64,000 nucleotides of DNA from Streptomyces varsoviensis (GTDB lineage Bacteria > Actinomycetota > Actinomycetes > Streptomycetales > Streptomycetaceae): NCBI RefSeq assembly GCF_000718635.1, contig NZ_JOBF01000022.1, forward strand, positions 184,773 to 248,772, given 5' to 3'. The translations under genes and the position numbers were made by a program. The notes under the pieces were generated by a model that searched no databases, was not told where the DNA came from, and worked only from the letters and a program-made list of their open reading frames with translations. How positions within the stretch are numbered: position 1 is the stretch's first letter; each line of letters begins with the position of its first letter. Positions 34,709 through 43,538 of the stretch are shown here, piece after piece.

Positions 34709-36060
34709 GGCTTGCTCACCACCGCGCCGTCGGTGATCGACGCGACTTGCTTGTCGTAGGCCCTCGCGGCCTCGGCGACCGACGAGTCCCCGGTGGTCAC
34801 GTTCTCCATCTGCTCGCCGATCGCGGCGGAGACCCTGGGGTAGACGGGCAGCGCGGGACGGAAGTGGCTGTATTTGACGAGCGAGGTGAAGAATTCGATG
34901 CCGGGCATGGACTTCAGATACGTGGCGTCGGCGGCGACATCGTCGCGGACCGCGATCTGCGCGCCCCGGATGTCCCATTCGACGGCGTTCCGCTTGGACT
35001 GGAGGGTCTCGATGAACTGCCAGGCCAGGTCGGCGTTGGTGGACTTGGCGGGGATCGACCAGGCCCAGCCGCCGGAGAGGCTGACCTTGCCGGGGGCCTG
35101 CCCGTGCTGCGTCGGGAACGGCGCCTGCGCCATCACCTTCGACCAGCGCGGCCACGGCTTGCCGCCGGTGGGCAGCCAGTACTCGCCGAGCCAGGAGCCG
35201 TCGAGGCTGATCGCGACCTCACCGGCCGGAAGCCACTCGCTGACGTTGCGCACGCCGACGTTCGGGTCGAGGGCGTCGGAGATCTCCGGCCCGAGCTTTT
35301 CGGCGTAGACGCTCCGTACGAAGTCCAGCGAGTCCCGGAATCCCTTGCTGCCCGTGACCCATTTCTTGGCCGCCGGGTCGTAGAGCGGGTCCTTTCCCGT
35401 GCCGTACAGCAGCATTTCGAAGGTCTGCATCACGGACGCCTCGCCCGGCCCCTTTCCCGTATAGACATTGAAGGGGGTGACGCCGGGGACCTCGCGCTTG
35501 ATCGTACGGGCCGTGTCCAGCACGTCCTGCCAGGTCTTCGGCTGCCATCTCGCGGGCAGTCCGGCCTTGGCGAAGATTTCCTTGTTGTACCAGAGGGCGC
35601 GGGTGTCGGTGCCGTCCTGCACGCCGTACGTCTTGCCGTCCTCCGCTCTCGTCGCGGCCTTGGCGGCCGGTGCGAACTGCTTCCAGTCGGCCCATGTGCT
35701 GATCTTGTCGTCCAGCGGGCGCAGATAGCCGCTCTTGATATCGGCGTTGATGAGGAACGTGTCCTCGTACACGAGATCCGGCGAGGTTTTCGCGGACCGC
35801 ATCATCTGCTGGATCTTGGCGTAGTAGTCGTTCTCGGACGCCTGTATCGGGATCAGTTTGACCTTCTTGCCCCGGTGCGTCTTCTCGAACTCCTTCTTCA
35901 CCATGGCCAGATAGTCGTCGGTATAACGGACCTTGCTGTTGGTATTCCGCTGGTAAGCGACCTTCACGGTGTCCGGATGGGAGACCGACCCCACGCCGCA
36001 GGCGGTGAGCGTGCCTGCGGCGAGGGCGGCGACGAGGATCAGTGGAACGGTGGGGCGCAC
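34705..36060 (-). CDS. Extracellular sugar-binding lipoprotein of the ABC importer
   Basis: 451 residues from GTG at 36060, which follows GGAGG at 8-nt spacing; an in-frame TTG at 36075 lies inside that site and is unlikely. Lipoprotein signal peptide with lipobox LTAC (Cys about residue 21). The mature protein is a family-1 solute-binding protein (KVAYQRNTNSKVRYTDDYLAMVKKEFEKTH, then GTDTRALWYNKEIF). Substrate is not deducible; a GH18 gene lies just upstream on the same strand, hinting at chito-oligosaccharides or related glycans. First gene of the importer operon. Confidence 0.92.
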   Translation of the reverse strand: MRPTVPLILVAALAAGTLTACGVGSVSHPDTVKVAYQRNTNSKVRYTDDYLAMVKKEFEKTHRGKKVKLIPIQASENDYYAKIQQMMRSAKTSPDLVYEDTFLINADIKSGYLRPLDDKISTWADWKQFAPAAKAATRAEDGKTYGVQDGTDTRALWYNKEIFAKAGLPARWQPKTWQDVLDTARTIKREVPGVTPFNVYTGKGPGEASVMQTFEMLLYGTGKDPLYDPAAKKWVTGSKGFRDSLDFVRSVYAEKLGPEISDALDPNVGVRNVSEWLPAGEVAISLDGSWLGEYWLPTGGKPWPRWSKVMAQAPFPTQHGQAPGKVSLSGGWAWSIPAKSTNADLAWQFIETLQSKRNAVEWDIRGAQIAVRDDVAADATYLKSMPGIEFFTSLVKYSHFRPALPVYPRVSAAIGEQMENVTTGDSSVAEAARAYDKQVASITDGAVVSKP

Positions 36061-36119
36061 GGGCTCGACCTCCAACTCGCCTCGGCGGGCTGCCCGGTGA
36101 CCGTATGACCCTCGCCGGT

Positions 36120-36134
36120 GGGGGCATCGCCCCC
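36120..36134 (-). terminator. Short GC hairpin downstream of the GH18 gene
   Basis: GGGGGC–ATC–GCCCCC just after the GH18 stop codon (36142, minus strand), 60 bp before the importer's first codon. A possible weak terminator or attenuator between the two. Confidence 0.4.
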
Positions 36135-36141
36135 GCGGCTG

Positions 36142-37155
36142 TCAGCCGTGGTAACCGGCCAGCACCTTGGTGAAGTCGTACGTTCCCTGGTCGATGCCGC
36201 TGCACGCGTCACCGCCGCCGCCCGATCCGCACTTGCGGTCGCGGTTGAGCGACCAGAAGGAGACGCGGGAGAGGTGGTGGCTCGTCGCGTACGCCACCAT
36301 CGACTTGAAGTCCGCGACCGAGACGACCTCGCCGGCCTGGTCGGTGTGGCCGTTCATCGAGGAGAAGCCGGACTTGCGGTACGCGGCGTCCGAGGACAGC
36401 TTGTACTCGCTCGCCACGGTGTTCTTCAGCCCGTCCACCGCCGACTTCGTGGCGGCGGCCATGTCCACGGCGCCCTTGCCGAAGTCGAACGGCATCACCG
36501 CCCACTCCGCGTCGAGCTTCTTGGCCGCGCCGCGCTTGACGAGATCCTTGCCGTCGGCGGTCGGGCCGGTGGTGGTCGTGCCGAACGTGACGTAGATCTT
36601 CAGGCCCGGATTCTTCGTCTGCGTCGTCTTCAGCGCGTCGATGACGCGCTGCCGCACGGTCGCGTTCGACACCTCGGTGTTCTCGATGTCGATATCGATC
36701 GACTTCAACTTATAGGCGTCGATCACCTTCTGATACGCGCCCGCCAGCGCCCCCGCCGACGAACACTTCTCGCCCAGCTTGTTCCCGCTCCAACCGCCGA
36801 ACGACACCGTCACATCGCCGCCGGCCGACCGTATCGAATTGATCGTCGACTGATCGACCCCACCGGTCAGCGCCCGATTCCCGTCCCACTTCGGATTGCA
36901 CCCGCCGTCGGACAGCATGAACGCCATCGTGAACTGCTTGATCCCGGTGGCCGACATCACGGACGTCGCCTTGGGCGGACTGCCCCAACCGAGGTACAGA
37001 TAGGGCCCATTGAGCCCACTGGGCGCGGCGGCCTGCCCGGCGCCGGCCCCGTGGCCGGGCGCGGGCGCGGCCTGCGCCCCGGCCGCGAGCCCCCCGCCGA
37101 CCAGCGCGGCGGCGGACAGCACGGAGAGCACGGAGACGATTCTCTTGCGACGCAC
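36142..37155 (-). CDS. Secreted glycoside hydrolase family 18 protein (chitinase-like)
   Basis: 337 residues from GTG at 37155 (GGAGG upstream). Signal peptide with AQA-A cleavage near residue 30, then a short Gly/Ala/His linker. The catalytic barrel includes GGDVTVSFGGWSG and the GH18 core KSIDIDIEN, in which Asp154, Asp156 and Glu158 match D-x-D-x-E; Glu158 is the expected acid. There is no carbohydrate-binding module, so it is compact. It should cleave beta-1,4-GlcNAc linkages in chitin or similar glycans outside the cell. A symmetric site at 37229–37247 lies upstream, and the sugar importer follows on the same strand. Confidence 0.88.
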   Translation of the reverse strand: MRRKRIVSVLSVLSAAALVGGGLAAGAQAAPAPGHGAGAGQAAAPSGLNGPYLYLGWGSPPKATSVMSATGIKQFTMAFMLSDGGCNPKWDGNRALTGGVDQSTINSIRSAGGDVTVSFGGWSGNKLGEKCSSAGALAGAYQKVIDAYKLKSIDIDIENTEVSNATVRQRVIDALKTTQTKNPGLKIYVTFGTTTTGPTADGKDLVKRGAAKKLDAEWAVMPFDFGKGAVDMAAATKSAVDGLKNTVASEYKLSSDAAYRKSGFSSMNGHTDQAGEVVSVADFKSMVAYATSHHLSRVSFWSLNRDRKCGSGGGGDACSGIDQGTYDFTKVLAGYHG

Positions 37156-37228
37156 GTCGAACCTCCATGGGGGGTGGGGTGAACGTGCGTGAACGCTAGC
37201 GACAGGTCATGCCCGCGACAAGACGGTG

Positions 37229-37247
37229 GTTAGGAACGTTTCCTAAC
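37229..37247. promoter_or_regulatory. 19-bp palindrome between the GH18 and methyltransferase genes
   Basis: GTTAGGAA (37229–37236), CGT, TTCCTAAC (37240–37247): perfect 8-bp arms, 74 bp upstream of the GH18 start. Compact symmetric GGAA/TTCC sites are typical of sugar-responsive repressors (LacI, ROK or GntR types). The binder is not encoded next to it. Confidence 0.65.
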
Positions 37248-37357
37248 GGGGGGCTTGGCGGGTGCGCACTCCCCGTGACGTTATGGTGACGTAGAGGCCC
37301 GCCCTGCTGTCCCTGATTCCGATGTGACGGCGGCCACCGCGAACCGAAGCGACCAAC

Positions 37358-38479
37358 ATGACTATGGACTTCACCGCGCTGCGCGCCCAGGCCGCCGGGG
37401 TGCTCGGCGGCCTGGGCGCCTTCGCGCGGCCCTGGTTGCGCGAAGCCTTCGCGTGCGTGCCCCGCCACGCGTTCATACCGGACACCGTGTGGGCCGAGGG
37501 GCCGGACGGCTACCGGGCCTACGGCCGTACGGACGACCCCGGGCGATGGGCCGCGGCGGCGTACGACCCCTGCGACGGCCTCGTCACCCAGGTCGACGAC
37601 GGCCGCACCCCCGCCGGCGGCCTCGGCACCCTGCCGACCTGCTCCATCAGCGCGCCGAACGCCGTGCTGACCATGCTCGCCGAAGCCGACCTGCGGACCT
37701 CGGACACCGTCCTGGAGATCGGCACGGGGACCGGATACAACGCCGCGCTCATCGCCCGGCGCGTCGGCGGCGACCGCCTCGTCACCGTCGAGATCGACAA
37801 GACGCTGCACGCCCGGGCCCGCGCCGCGCTCGCCGCCGCCGGCTGCGGGAACGTCACCGTGGTGCACGGGGACGGAGAGGCCGGTCATCCGCCGGGCGCG
37901 CCCTACGACCGGGTGCTGTCCACCGCCGCCGTACTGACCGTCCCCTACCCCTGGGTCGAGCAGACCCGCACCGGGGGCCTGATCCTCACCCCGTTCCGCA
38001 CCGCGTTCTGTTCCCACGGACTCGCTCGCCTCACCGTCGACGGCGGCCGGGCGACGGGCCGTTTCGCCGGTGCCATGACCTTCATGACCGTACGCGGCCA
38101 ACGCCCGCGCTCCCCGATCGGCGAGCTGTTCACCGACGAGACCTGGCGGGAGGCGCGCGAATCCGCCCTCGGCGGGGGACTGGACGGCCTCGCCCTCACC
38201 GACCCGCACGCCGCCTTCGCCATCGGCCTGCTGCTGCCCGGCGTCGCCCACTGGGAACAGGGCGACGGGCACTGGTGGTGCGCCCCTGACTCCTGGGCCT
38301 ACGCCACCGGCGAGGCCGTGTACCAGTGGGGCCCGCGCGATCTCTACGACGAGACCCGCGCGGCCGCCGACTGGTGGCGCGACGAAGCGGGACGGCCCTC
38401 CCTGTTCGACTTCGGCCTGACCGTGACGGAGCGCGGCCAGACCGCGTGGCTCGGGGACCCGGGGCACCCCCTCCCCTGA
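37358..38479 (+). CDS. SAM-dependent methyltransferase, protein-L-isoaspartate O-methyltransferase-like
   Basis: 373 residues. Residues about 15–215 follow the PCMT fold: VPRHAFIPD, SISAPNAVLTML (usual 'sqP' region), motif I VLEIGTGTGYNAALIAR, VTVEIDKTLHARARAAL, and TVVHGDGEAGHPPGAPYDRVLSTAAV. The C-terminal 150 residues are extra and carry no known domain. PCMT-like proteins of this extended type occur in Streptomyces alone or beside lanthipeptide genes; no precursor peptide is seen here. Two starts six bases apart (37358, 37364) are both weak. Substrate is uncertain: repair of isoaspartate or a specialised target. Confidence 0.8.
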   Translation: MTMDFTALRAQAAGVLGGLGAFARPWLREAFACVPRHAFIPDTVWAEGPDGYRAYGRTDDPGRWAAAAYDPCDGLVTQVDDGRTPAGGLGTLPTCSISAPNAVLTMLAEADLRTSDTVLEIGTGTGYNAALIARRVGGDRLVTVEIDKTLHARARAALAAAGCGNVTVVHGDGEAGHPPGAPYDRVLSTAAVLTVPYPWVEQTRTGGLILTPFRTAFCSHGLARLTVDGGRATGRFAGAMTFMTVRGQRPRSPIGELFTDETWREARESALGGGLDGLALTDPHAAFAIGLLLPGVAHWEQGDGHWWCAPDSWAYATGEAVYQWGPRDLYDETRAAADWWRDEAGRPSLFDFGLTVTERGQTAWLGDPGHPLP

Positions 38480-38501
38480 ACTCCCGGCCGCCGGGCGGCC
38501 G

Positions 38502-39752
38502 TCACGCCCCGGGCCCGTGGCCCTCTGCTGCACGGGCCGGTGAGGCGGTGGGGGAGGGCGGGTAGGCGGGGAGGGGCATGGTGGCGTAGAGGCGGGCGCT
38601 CTTGGTGGTGCGGCGGGCGAGGGCGCGGCTGGGGCCGGCGGGGAGGGCGGACAGGAGGCGGGCGCCTTGGGCTAGGCCCCAGGCGCCGAGGCCGGAGGCG
38701 GGGACGAGGGTCTTCACCGCGCTCAGGGCGGCGGCGCGACTGCCGCGCACATGGTCCGCCATCGCGGCCTCGTACGCCGGGAAGGCGCGCTCGTGGTCGC
38801 CGCCCGCGCGGGCCAGTTCGCCCGCGAGGACGTACGCGCCGACGATGGCCAGCGTGGTGCTGCCGCCGACGGCCGGGCCCGGGCAGTAGCCGGCGTCGCC
38901 GACGAGCGTCACCCGCCCCCGCGACCAGGTGTCCATGTGGAGCTGGGTGATCGAGTCGAAGTAGAACGCCGGGGTGCGGTCCAGCTCGGCCAGCCAGCGG
39001 TCCACGTCGGCGTGGAGTCCGGTGAACGCGTCGCGCAGCAGTTCCTTCTGGCGGGGCACATCCCGGTGGTGGCAGTCGAGTTCGCGCTCGCTGCGGAACA
39101 GGAACAGCGCCCGCGCGTCGTCGAGGTGGCGCGCCCCGTACATCGCGGCGGTGCGGCCGACGCCGACGTGCATGAGGGTTTCGCCGTCGCGCGCGTAGGA
39201 CCTGGGCAGGGTCAGCACCCCGAGGTAGGCGCCGATGAACTCGGCGAAGAGCGACTCGTCGCCGAAGGCGAGGCGGCGCACGTTGGAGTGCAGCCCGTCC
39301 GCGCCGACGACGAGGTCGAAGCGGCGCGGCGCGGCGTTCTCGAACCGCACCTCGCCGTCGGGCGAGATCGCGGTGATCGAGTCGCCGAAGACGTACTCGG
39401 CGTCGTCGCGCGTGGCGTCGTAGTAGATCTCGCTCAGGTCGTCGCGCATGATCTCGACGTGCCGGTCGGACGCGGCGCTGAAGATCCTGGCCAGGTCCAC
39501 CCGAACGGGCCGCCGCGCACCCTCCCGTAAGAGGGTCATCCGCCGCGCCCCGGTGGCCCGTTCCGCCACGGCCTGGAGTACGCCCATCCGCTCCGTGATG
39601 TCCATCGCGGGCCGGAACAGGTCGACCGCGTGGCCGCCGGTCTTGCGGAGCGCGGGCGCGCGCTCGACGACGGTGACGGAGAAGCCGTGCCGGGTGAGCC
39701 AGTAGGCCAGCGCCGGGCCGGCGATGCTGGCGCCGGAGATGAGGACGTGCAT
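38502..39752 (-). CDS. FAD-dependent monooxygenase (PHBH/aromatic hydroxylase type)
   Basis: 416 residues. N-terminal FAD loop ISGASIAGPALAYWL, the DG-type motif VVGADGLHSNVRR near 160, and GDAGYCPGPAVGGSTTLAIVGAYVL for FAD ribityl binding. Hydroxylates an organic substrate using NAD(P)H and oxygen; the substrate is unknown. The Pro/Ala tail is disordered. ATG at 39752. It is divergent from TetR 39830 with two related palindromes between them, so expression probably responds to the substrate. Confidence 0.9.
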   Translation of the reverse strand: MHVLISGASIAGPALAYWLTRHGFSVTVVERAPALRKTGGHAVDLFRPAMDITERMGVLQAVAERATGARRMTLLREGARRPVRVDLARIFSAASDRHVEIMRDDLSEIYYDATRDDAEYVFGDSITAISPDGEVRFENAAPRRFDLVVGADGLHSNVRRLAFGDESLFAEFIGAYLGVLTLPRSYARDGETLMHVGVGRTAAMYGARHLDDARALFLFRSERELDCHHRDVPRQKELLRDAFTGLHADVDRWLAELDRTPAFYFDSITQLHMDTWSRGRVTLVGDAGYCPGPAVGGSTTLAIVGAYVLAGELARAGGDHERAFPAYEAAMADHVRGSRAAALSAVKTLVPASGLGAWGLAQGARLLSALPAGPSRALARRTTKSARLYATMPLPAYPPSPTASPARAAEGHGPGA

Positions 39753-39761
39753 GATCGCTCC

Positions 39762-39813
39762 CTTACTTAACGGTAGGTAAGCAGGTCTCCAGCGTACTTA
39801 CCTATCGATAAGT
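39762..39813. promoter_or_regulatory. Two related palindromes between the monooxygenase and tetR genes
   Basis: CTTACTTAACGGTAGGTAAG (39762–39781) and ACTTACCTATCGATAAGT (39796–39813). Each has two mismatches to perfect symmetry, and both share CTTACCT/AGGTAAG half-sites. They are likely TetR operators covering both divergent promoters. Confidence 0.7.
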
Positions 39814-39829
39814 CAGATAGGGTCGCGCT

Positions 39830-40396
39830 GTGACTTCTTCCCCCGGCAGGCCGCCGCGCCCCCGGCCCTCCGACACCAAGCAGCGGATTCTGGAGGCCGC
39901 CCGCGAACTGTTCCTGCGACAAGGGGTGCAGCGCACCAGCCTCCAGGACATCGCCGCCCGCCTCGGCATCACCAAACCGGCGCTCTACTACCACTTCTCC
40001 TCGCGCGAGGAACTCGTCCGCAGCATCGTCCTGCCGATCCTGGAGGAGGAAGAGGAGTTCCTGACGCGGCAGGAGGCGCTGGCCGAGGTGGAGCCGCGCG
40101 CCCTGCTGGAGGGCTACTTCGACTTCCACTACCGCCACCGCGACGAGATGGTGCTCATGCTCAGTGAGCTGACCACCCTCGCCGACCTCGGCCTCATCGA
40201 CCGCGTCATGGCCTGGCGCGGACGGCTGGGACAACTGCTGCACGGCCCCGAACCCACGCTGGAACAGGCCACCAGGGCCGCCATCGCCTTCGGCGGAATC
40301 CAGGACTGCACGATCCAGTTCCCGGACGCGCCGCCGGAGGAACTGCGGCGGGCGACGGTGGACGGCGCGTGCGCGGCGCTGGGAATAGCCCCTTAG
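39830..40396 (+). CDS. TetR-family regulator of the FAD monooxygenase
   Basis: 188 residues from GTG at 39830. Basic leader SSPGRPPRPRPSDTKQRIL, HTH TSLQDIAARLGITKPALYYHFSSREEL (about 37–63), and a short C-terminal domain. It is 77 bp from the divergent monooxygenase start with two symmetric sites between. The 3' end lies next to the converging response-regulator gene (stop codons overlap at 40393–40396). Confidence 0.88.
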   Translation: MTSSPGRPPRPRPSDTKQRILEAARELFLRQGVQRTSLQDIAARLGITKPALYYHFSSREELVRSIVLPILEEEEEFLTRQEALAEVEPRALLEGYFDFHYRHRDEMVLMLSELTTLADLGLIDRVMAWRGRLGQLLHGPEPTLEQATRAAIAFGGIQDCTIQFPDAPPEELRRATVDGACAALGIAP

Positions 40397-41103
40397 CGCC
40401 CGGTTTGGGACAACCACCGGTAACGCAGCTCGGGCCGCCCGACATGCCCGTACTGCGGGGTGCGGCCGGCACGGCTCGTATGGACCAAGTGCTCCAGATA
40501 GCGGCGGGCCGTGATCCGCGAGATCCCCACGGCGGTCGCGGCCGCCCCCGCCGACAGGCCGTCCGCGCCGGCCGCGCGCAGCGCCTCGGTGATCGTCTGG
40601 AGCGTGTCCAGACTCAACCCCTTCGGCAGAGCGGCGGGTTGCGGCGCCCGCAGCGCCGACAGGGCGCGGTCCACCTCGTCCTGACCGCTCGCCTCCCCGG
40701 CGGCGGCGCGGAAATCCGCGTAGCGCACCAGCCGGTCGCGGAGGGTGGAAAAAGTGAACGGCTTCAGTACGTACTGCACCACGCCGAGCGACACGCCCTC
40801 GCGTACGACCGCCAGATCCCGCGCCGACGTCACGGCGATCACATCGGCCGTGTGCCCGGCCGCGCGCAGCGACCGTACGAGCTGGAGCCCGTGCCCATCG
40901 GGCAGGAACAGGTCCAGCAACAGCAGGTCGACCGCCGTCCGCTTGAGGAACTGCGACGCGTCGGCCCGCGAACGCACCACCCCCGCCACGGCGAACCCCG
41001 GCACCCGGCGTACGTACAGCGCGTGCGCGTCCGCCGCCAGCGGGTCGTCCTCGACGACGAGGACCCGGATCGGGGCGGCGTCGACCGGCGGCGGCGCGCT
41101 CAT
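40393..41103 (-). CDS. CitB/DcuR-type response regulator
   Basis: 236 residues. Receiver domain with acidic pocket VVEDD, phosphoacceptor Asp64 in LLLDLFLPDG, VTSARD and Lys in VLKPFTF. A C-terminal winged HTH (AAATAVGISRITARRYLEHLVHTSRAG) is of the CitB/DcuR class that controls di- and tricarboxylate transport. ATG at 41103 overlaps the kinase stop (ATGA), so the two are coupled. The divergent DctA-like gene at 43666 is the expected target. Confidence 0.92.
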   Translation of the reverse strand: MSAPPPVDAAPIRVLVVEDDPLAADAHALYVRRVPGFAVAGVVRSRADASQFLKRTAVDLLLLDLFLPDGHGLQLVRSLRAAGHTADVIAVTSARDLAVVREGVSLGVVQYVLKPFTFSTLRDRLVRYADFRAAAGEASGQDEVDRALSALRAPQPAALPKGLSLDTLQTITEALRAAGADGLSAGAAATAVGISRITARRYLEHLVHTSRAGRTPQYGHVGRPELRYRWLSQTGR

Positions 41104-43517
41104 CGGCGCGCTCCTACGGGACCGGCCGGGCCCGCCGCGACGGCACCGCCGCGCAGCGGCAGCGACACCGTGAACTGCGCCCCGCCCGCCGCCGATGCCG
41201 GTGCCACGCTCACGTCCCCGCCGTTCCGGCGGGCCGCCTGCCGCACCAGCGCCAGCCCGAGCCCGCGCCCCGGCGCCTTCGTGCTCCACCCCCGCCGGAA
41301 GACTTCCTCGACCGCCCCCGGATCGATCCCGGGCCCCGTATCCGCCACCCGCACCAACAACTCCCCACCCTCCGCCTTGACCATCACCGTCACACACCGC
41401 CGCTCACCCGCCCCCGCAGCACCCCTCTCACCCGCGCACGCCACGCCCCCACCTCCGCCTGGCCCGAACGCCGCGCGTTCTTCCGGCCGAAGGCCGAACG
41501 CAGGGGCGGGCGTCCCGCCCCCGTGAGCCGCGCTCGGCGCCGGCCCCGGGCCGGAGAACGGAGCGGGCGGCTCGCCCGCGAGGCTCACCGCGGCGGTAGT
41601 CGCGCCATCCCCCGGCCGGAGGCCGGATGCACGGGCGGGTGTCTCGCTCCCGTGAGCCGCGCACGGGACCGGCCTCGGGCCGGAGGATGGAGCGGGCGGC
41701 TCGCCCGCAACCCCCTGCGCGCCGGTCGCCTCGCCGACCTCCGGCCGCAGGCCGGACACAGGGGCGGGCGTCCCGCCCCCGTCCCCCGCCGCGGCAGCAG
41801 CGCCGGCCTCCGGCCGGAGGCCGGACGCAGGGGCGGGTGTCGCGCTCCCGTGAGCCGCGCCCGGCGCCGGCCCCGGGCCGGAGAACGGAGCGGGCGGCTC
41901 GCCCGGAGCCCCCTCCGCGGCGGTAGCCGCGCCATCCCCCGGCCGGAGGCCGGACGCAGGAGCGGGCGCCCCGCCCGCAACCCCCTCCGCGGCGGTAGCC
42001 GCGCCAACCCCCGTCCGCAGGCCGGACGCAGGAGCGGGCGCCCCGCCCGCAAGCCCCTCCGCGGCGGTAGCCGCGTCACCCCCCGGCCGGAGGCCGGAGG
42101 TCAGGTCCCCCGGGGCACCCAGGCCCGGAAGCTGCGGCGCAGCCGAGCTGGCGTCGACGGCGTTGTCGATCAAGTTGCCCAGGATCGTGACCAGGTCCCG
42201 CGCCGGTAGGCCCGTCGGCAGGACGCCGTCGTCGATGTGGCTGTCGGGGGTGAGTGTCAGTTCGACGCCGTGTTCGTTGGCTTGGGCGGCCTTGCCCAGG
42301 AGGAGGGCTGCCAGTACGGGCTCGGCGACGGCGGCGACCACCTGGTCCGTCAGGGCCTGGGCCAGTTCGAGTTCCGCGGTGGCGAAGTCGACGGCTTCGT
42401 CGGCGCGGCCGAGTTCGATCAGGGACACCACGGCGTGCAGCCGATTGGCGGCCTCGTGGGCCTGGGAGCGCAGGGCTTCGGTGAAGCCGCGTACGGAGTC
42501 CAACTCACCTGAAAGGGCCTGGAGTTCGGTGTGGTCCCGCAGGGTGACGACGGTGCCGCTGCGCTCCCCGCCGCTGACCGGCGAGGTGTTGACGACGACG
42601 ATCCGGTCGGCCGTCAGATGGAGTTCGTCCACGCACGGGCCCGCCGCCAGCAGCGTCTCGGTGAGCGGGGCCGGCAGGCCGAGGTCGGTGACGTGCAGCC
42701 CGACGGCCCCCGGCGTGAGCCCCAGCAGGTCGCGGGCGCCGTCGTTGATGAGGGCGATGCGGCGCTCCCCATCCAGCATCACCAGCCCCTCGCGCACCGC
42801 GTGCAGCGCGGCCTGGTGGTAGTCGTGCATCCGGCTCAGCTCGGCGGCGTTCATGCCGTGCGTGTGCCGCCGCAGCCTGGCGTTGACGATGTACGTGCCG
42901 ACGCCGCCGAGCGCCAGCGCCCCCAGCGCCACCCCCAGCAGCGCCATGACCTGCCGCCGCACCTCGGCGCTGATCTCGTCGACCGTGATGCCGACGCTCA
43001 CCAGCCCCGTGATCCGCGCCCCGGAGCGGATCGGCGCCACCGCCCGTACGGACGGCCCGAGCGTCCCCGTGTACGTCTCGGAGAACGCCTTCCCGCGCAG
43101 CGCGGGCTCGGTGTGGCCGAGGAACTCCTGGCCGATGCGGGCCGCGTCGGGGTGCGTCCAGCGCGTCCCGCGCGGGTCCATGATCGTCACAAACGTGACC
43201 CCGGCGTCGCGCCGCACCCGCTCCGCGTACGGCTGGAGCGCCGCGCTGGGATCGGCGGAGCCGACGGCGTCCCGTACGGACGGCGAGCCGGCCACCGCGG
43301 CGGCCGTCGCGGTCACCTGGCGGCGCGCCGTGTCCTCGGCCTGCCCGCGCCCCGTGGCGTACGCGAACAACGCGCACCCCGCCACCACGGCCGCGACCAG
43401 CACGATCTGCATCGCGAAGAGCTGGCCGGCCAGGCTGCGGGGGCGCGGCACACGGGGTACGCGGGGCACTACGCGAGGTACTACGCGGCGTATGCCGAAT
43501 ATGCGGGGTCTGCGCAT
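41100..43517 (-). CDS. CitA/DpiB-type sensor histidine kinase with a large repeat insertion
   Basis: 805 residues from ATG at 43517. A basic N-terminus, TM1 (about 32–54), an extracytoplasmic sensor domain (about 60–185), TM2, a PAS domain (AVREGLVMLDGERRIALINDGARDLLG), a CitA-type H-box LRSQAHEAANRLHAVVSL (His about 354), N-box ILGNLIDNAVDA, then about 235 residues of Pro/Ala/Gly repeats (about 468–704) before the G-boxes DTGPGIDPG and GRGLGLALV. Family members are normally about 540–570 residues, so the insertion accounts for the excess. The catalytic motifs on both sides are intact. It should sense a C4-dicarboxylate or citrate and phosphorylate the adjacent regulator. Confidence 0.88.
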   Translation of the reverse strand: MRRPRIFGIRRVVPRVVPRVPRVPRPRSLAGQLFAMQIVLVAAVVAGCALFAYATGRGQAEDTARRQVTATAAAVAGSPSVRDAVGSADPSAALQPYAERVRRDAGVTFVTIMDPRGTRWTHPDAARIGQEFLGHTEPALRGKAFSETYTGTLGPSVRAVAPIRSGARITGLVSVGITVDEISAEVRRQVMALLGVALGALALGGVGTYIVNARLRRHTHGMNAAELSRMHDYHQAALHAVREGLVMLDGERRIALINDGARDLLGLTPGAVGLHVTDLGLPAPLTETLLAAGPCVDELHLTADRIVVVNTSPVSGGERSGTVVTLRDHTELQALSGELDSVRGFTEALRSQAHEAANRLHAVVSLIELGRADEAVDFATAELELAQALTDQVVAAVAEPVLAALLLGKAAQANEHGVELTLTPDSHIDDGVLPTGLPARDLVTILGNLIDNAVDASSAAPQLPGLGAPGDLTSGLRPGGDAATAAEGLAGGAPAPASGLRTGVGAATAAEGVAGGAPAPASGLRPGDGAATAAEGAPGEPPAPFSGPGPAPGAAHGSATPAPASGLRPEAGAAAAAGDGGGTPAPVSGLRPEVGEATGAQGVAGEPPAPSSGPRPVPCAAHGSETPARASGLRPGDGATTAAVSLAGEPPAPFSGPGPAPSAAHGGGTPAPAFGLRPEERAAFGPGGGGGVACAGERGAAGAGERRCVTVMVKAEGGELLVRVADTGPGIDPGAVEEVFRRGWSTKAPGRGLGLALVRQAARRNGGDVSVAPASAAGGAQFTVSLPLRGGAVAAGPAGPVGARR
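41410..42110. repeat. Degenerate in-frame tandem repeats inside the sensor kinase gene
   Basis: About 700 bp of related blocks each containing CCGGCCGGAGGCCGG-like or CCGCAGGCCGG sequence, GGGGCGGGCG(T/C) and CTCCGCGGCGGTAG. They encode variations of SGLRPG–ATAAEG–GEPPAPxSGP–PAPxSGLRP. Copy lengths vary, consistent with repeated unequal exchange, but the frame is kept throughout. Confidence 0.85.
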
Positions 43518-43538
43518 GGCCGACAGTCTGCCCTCCGG

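Noticed and set aside
37358..38479. FxLD-type lanthipeptide methyltransferase with a local RiPP cluster
   Set aside because: The protein has a PCMT-like core, but no precursor peptide, dehydratase or cyclase genes lie within reach.
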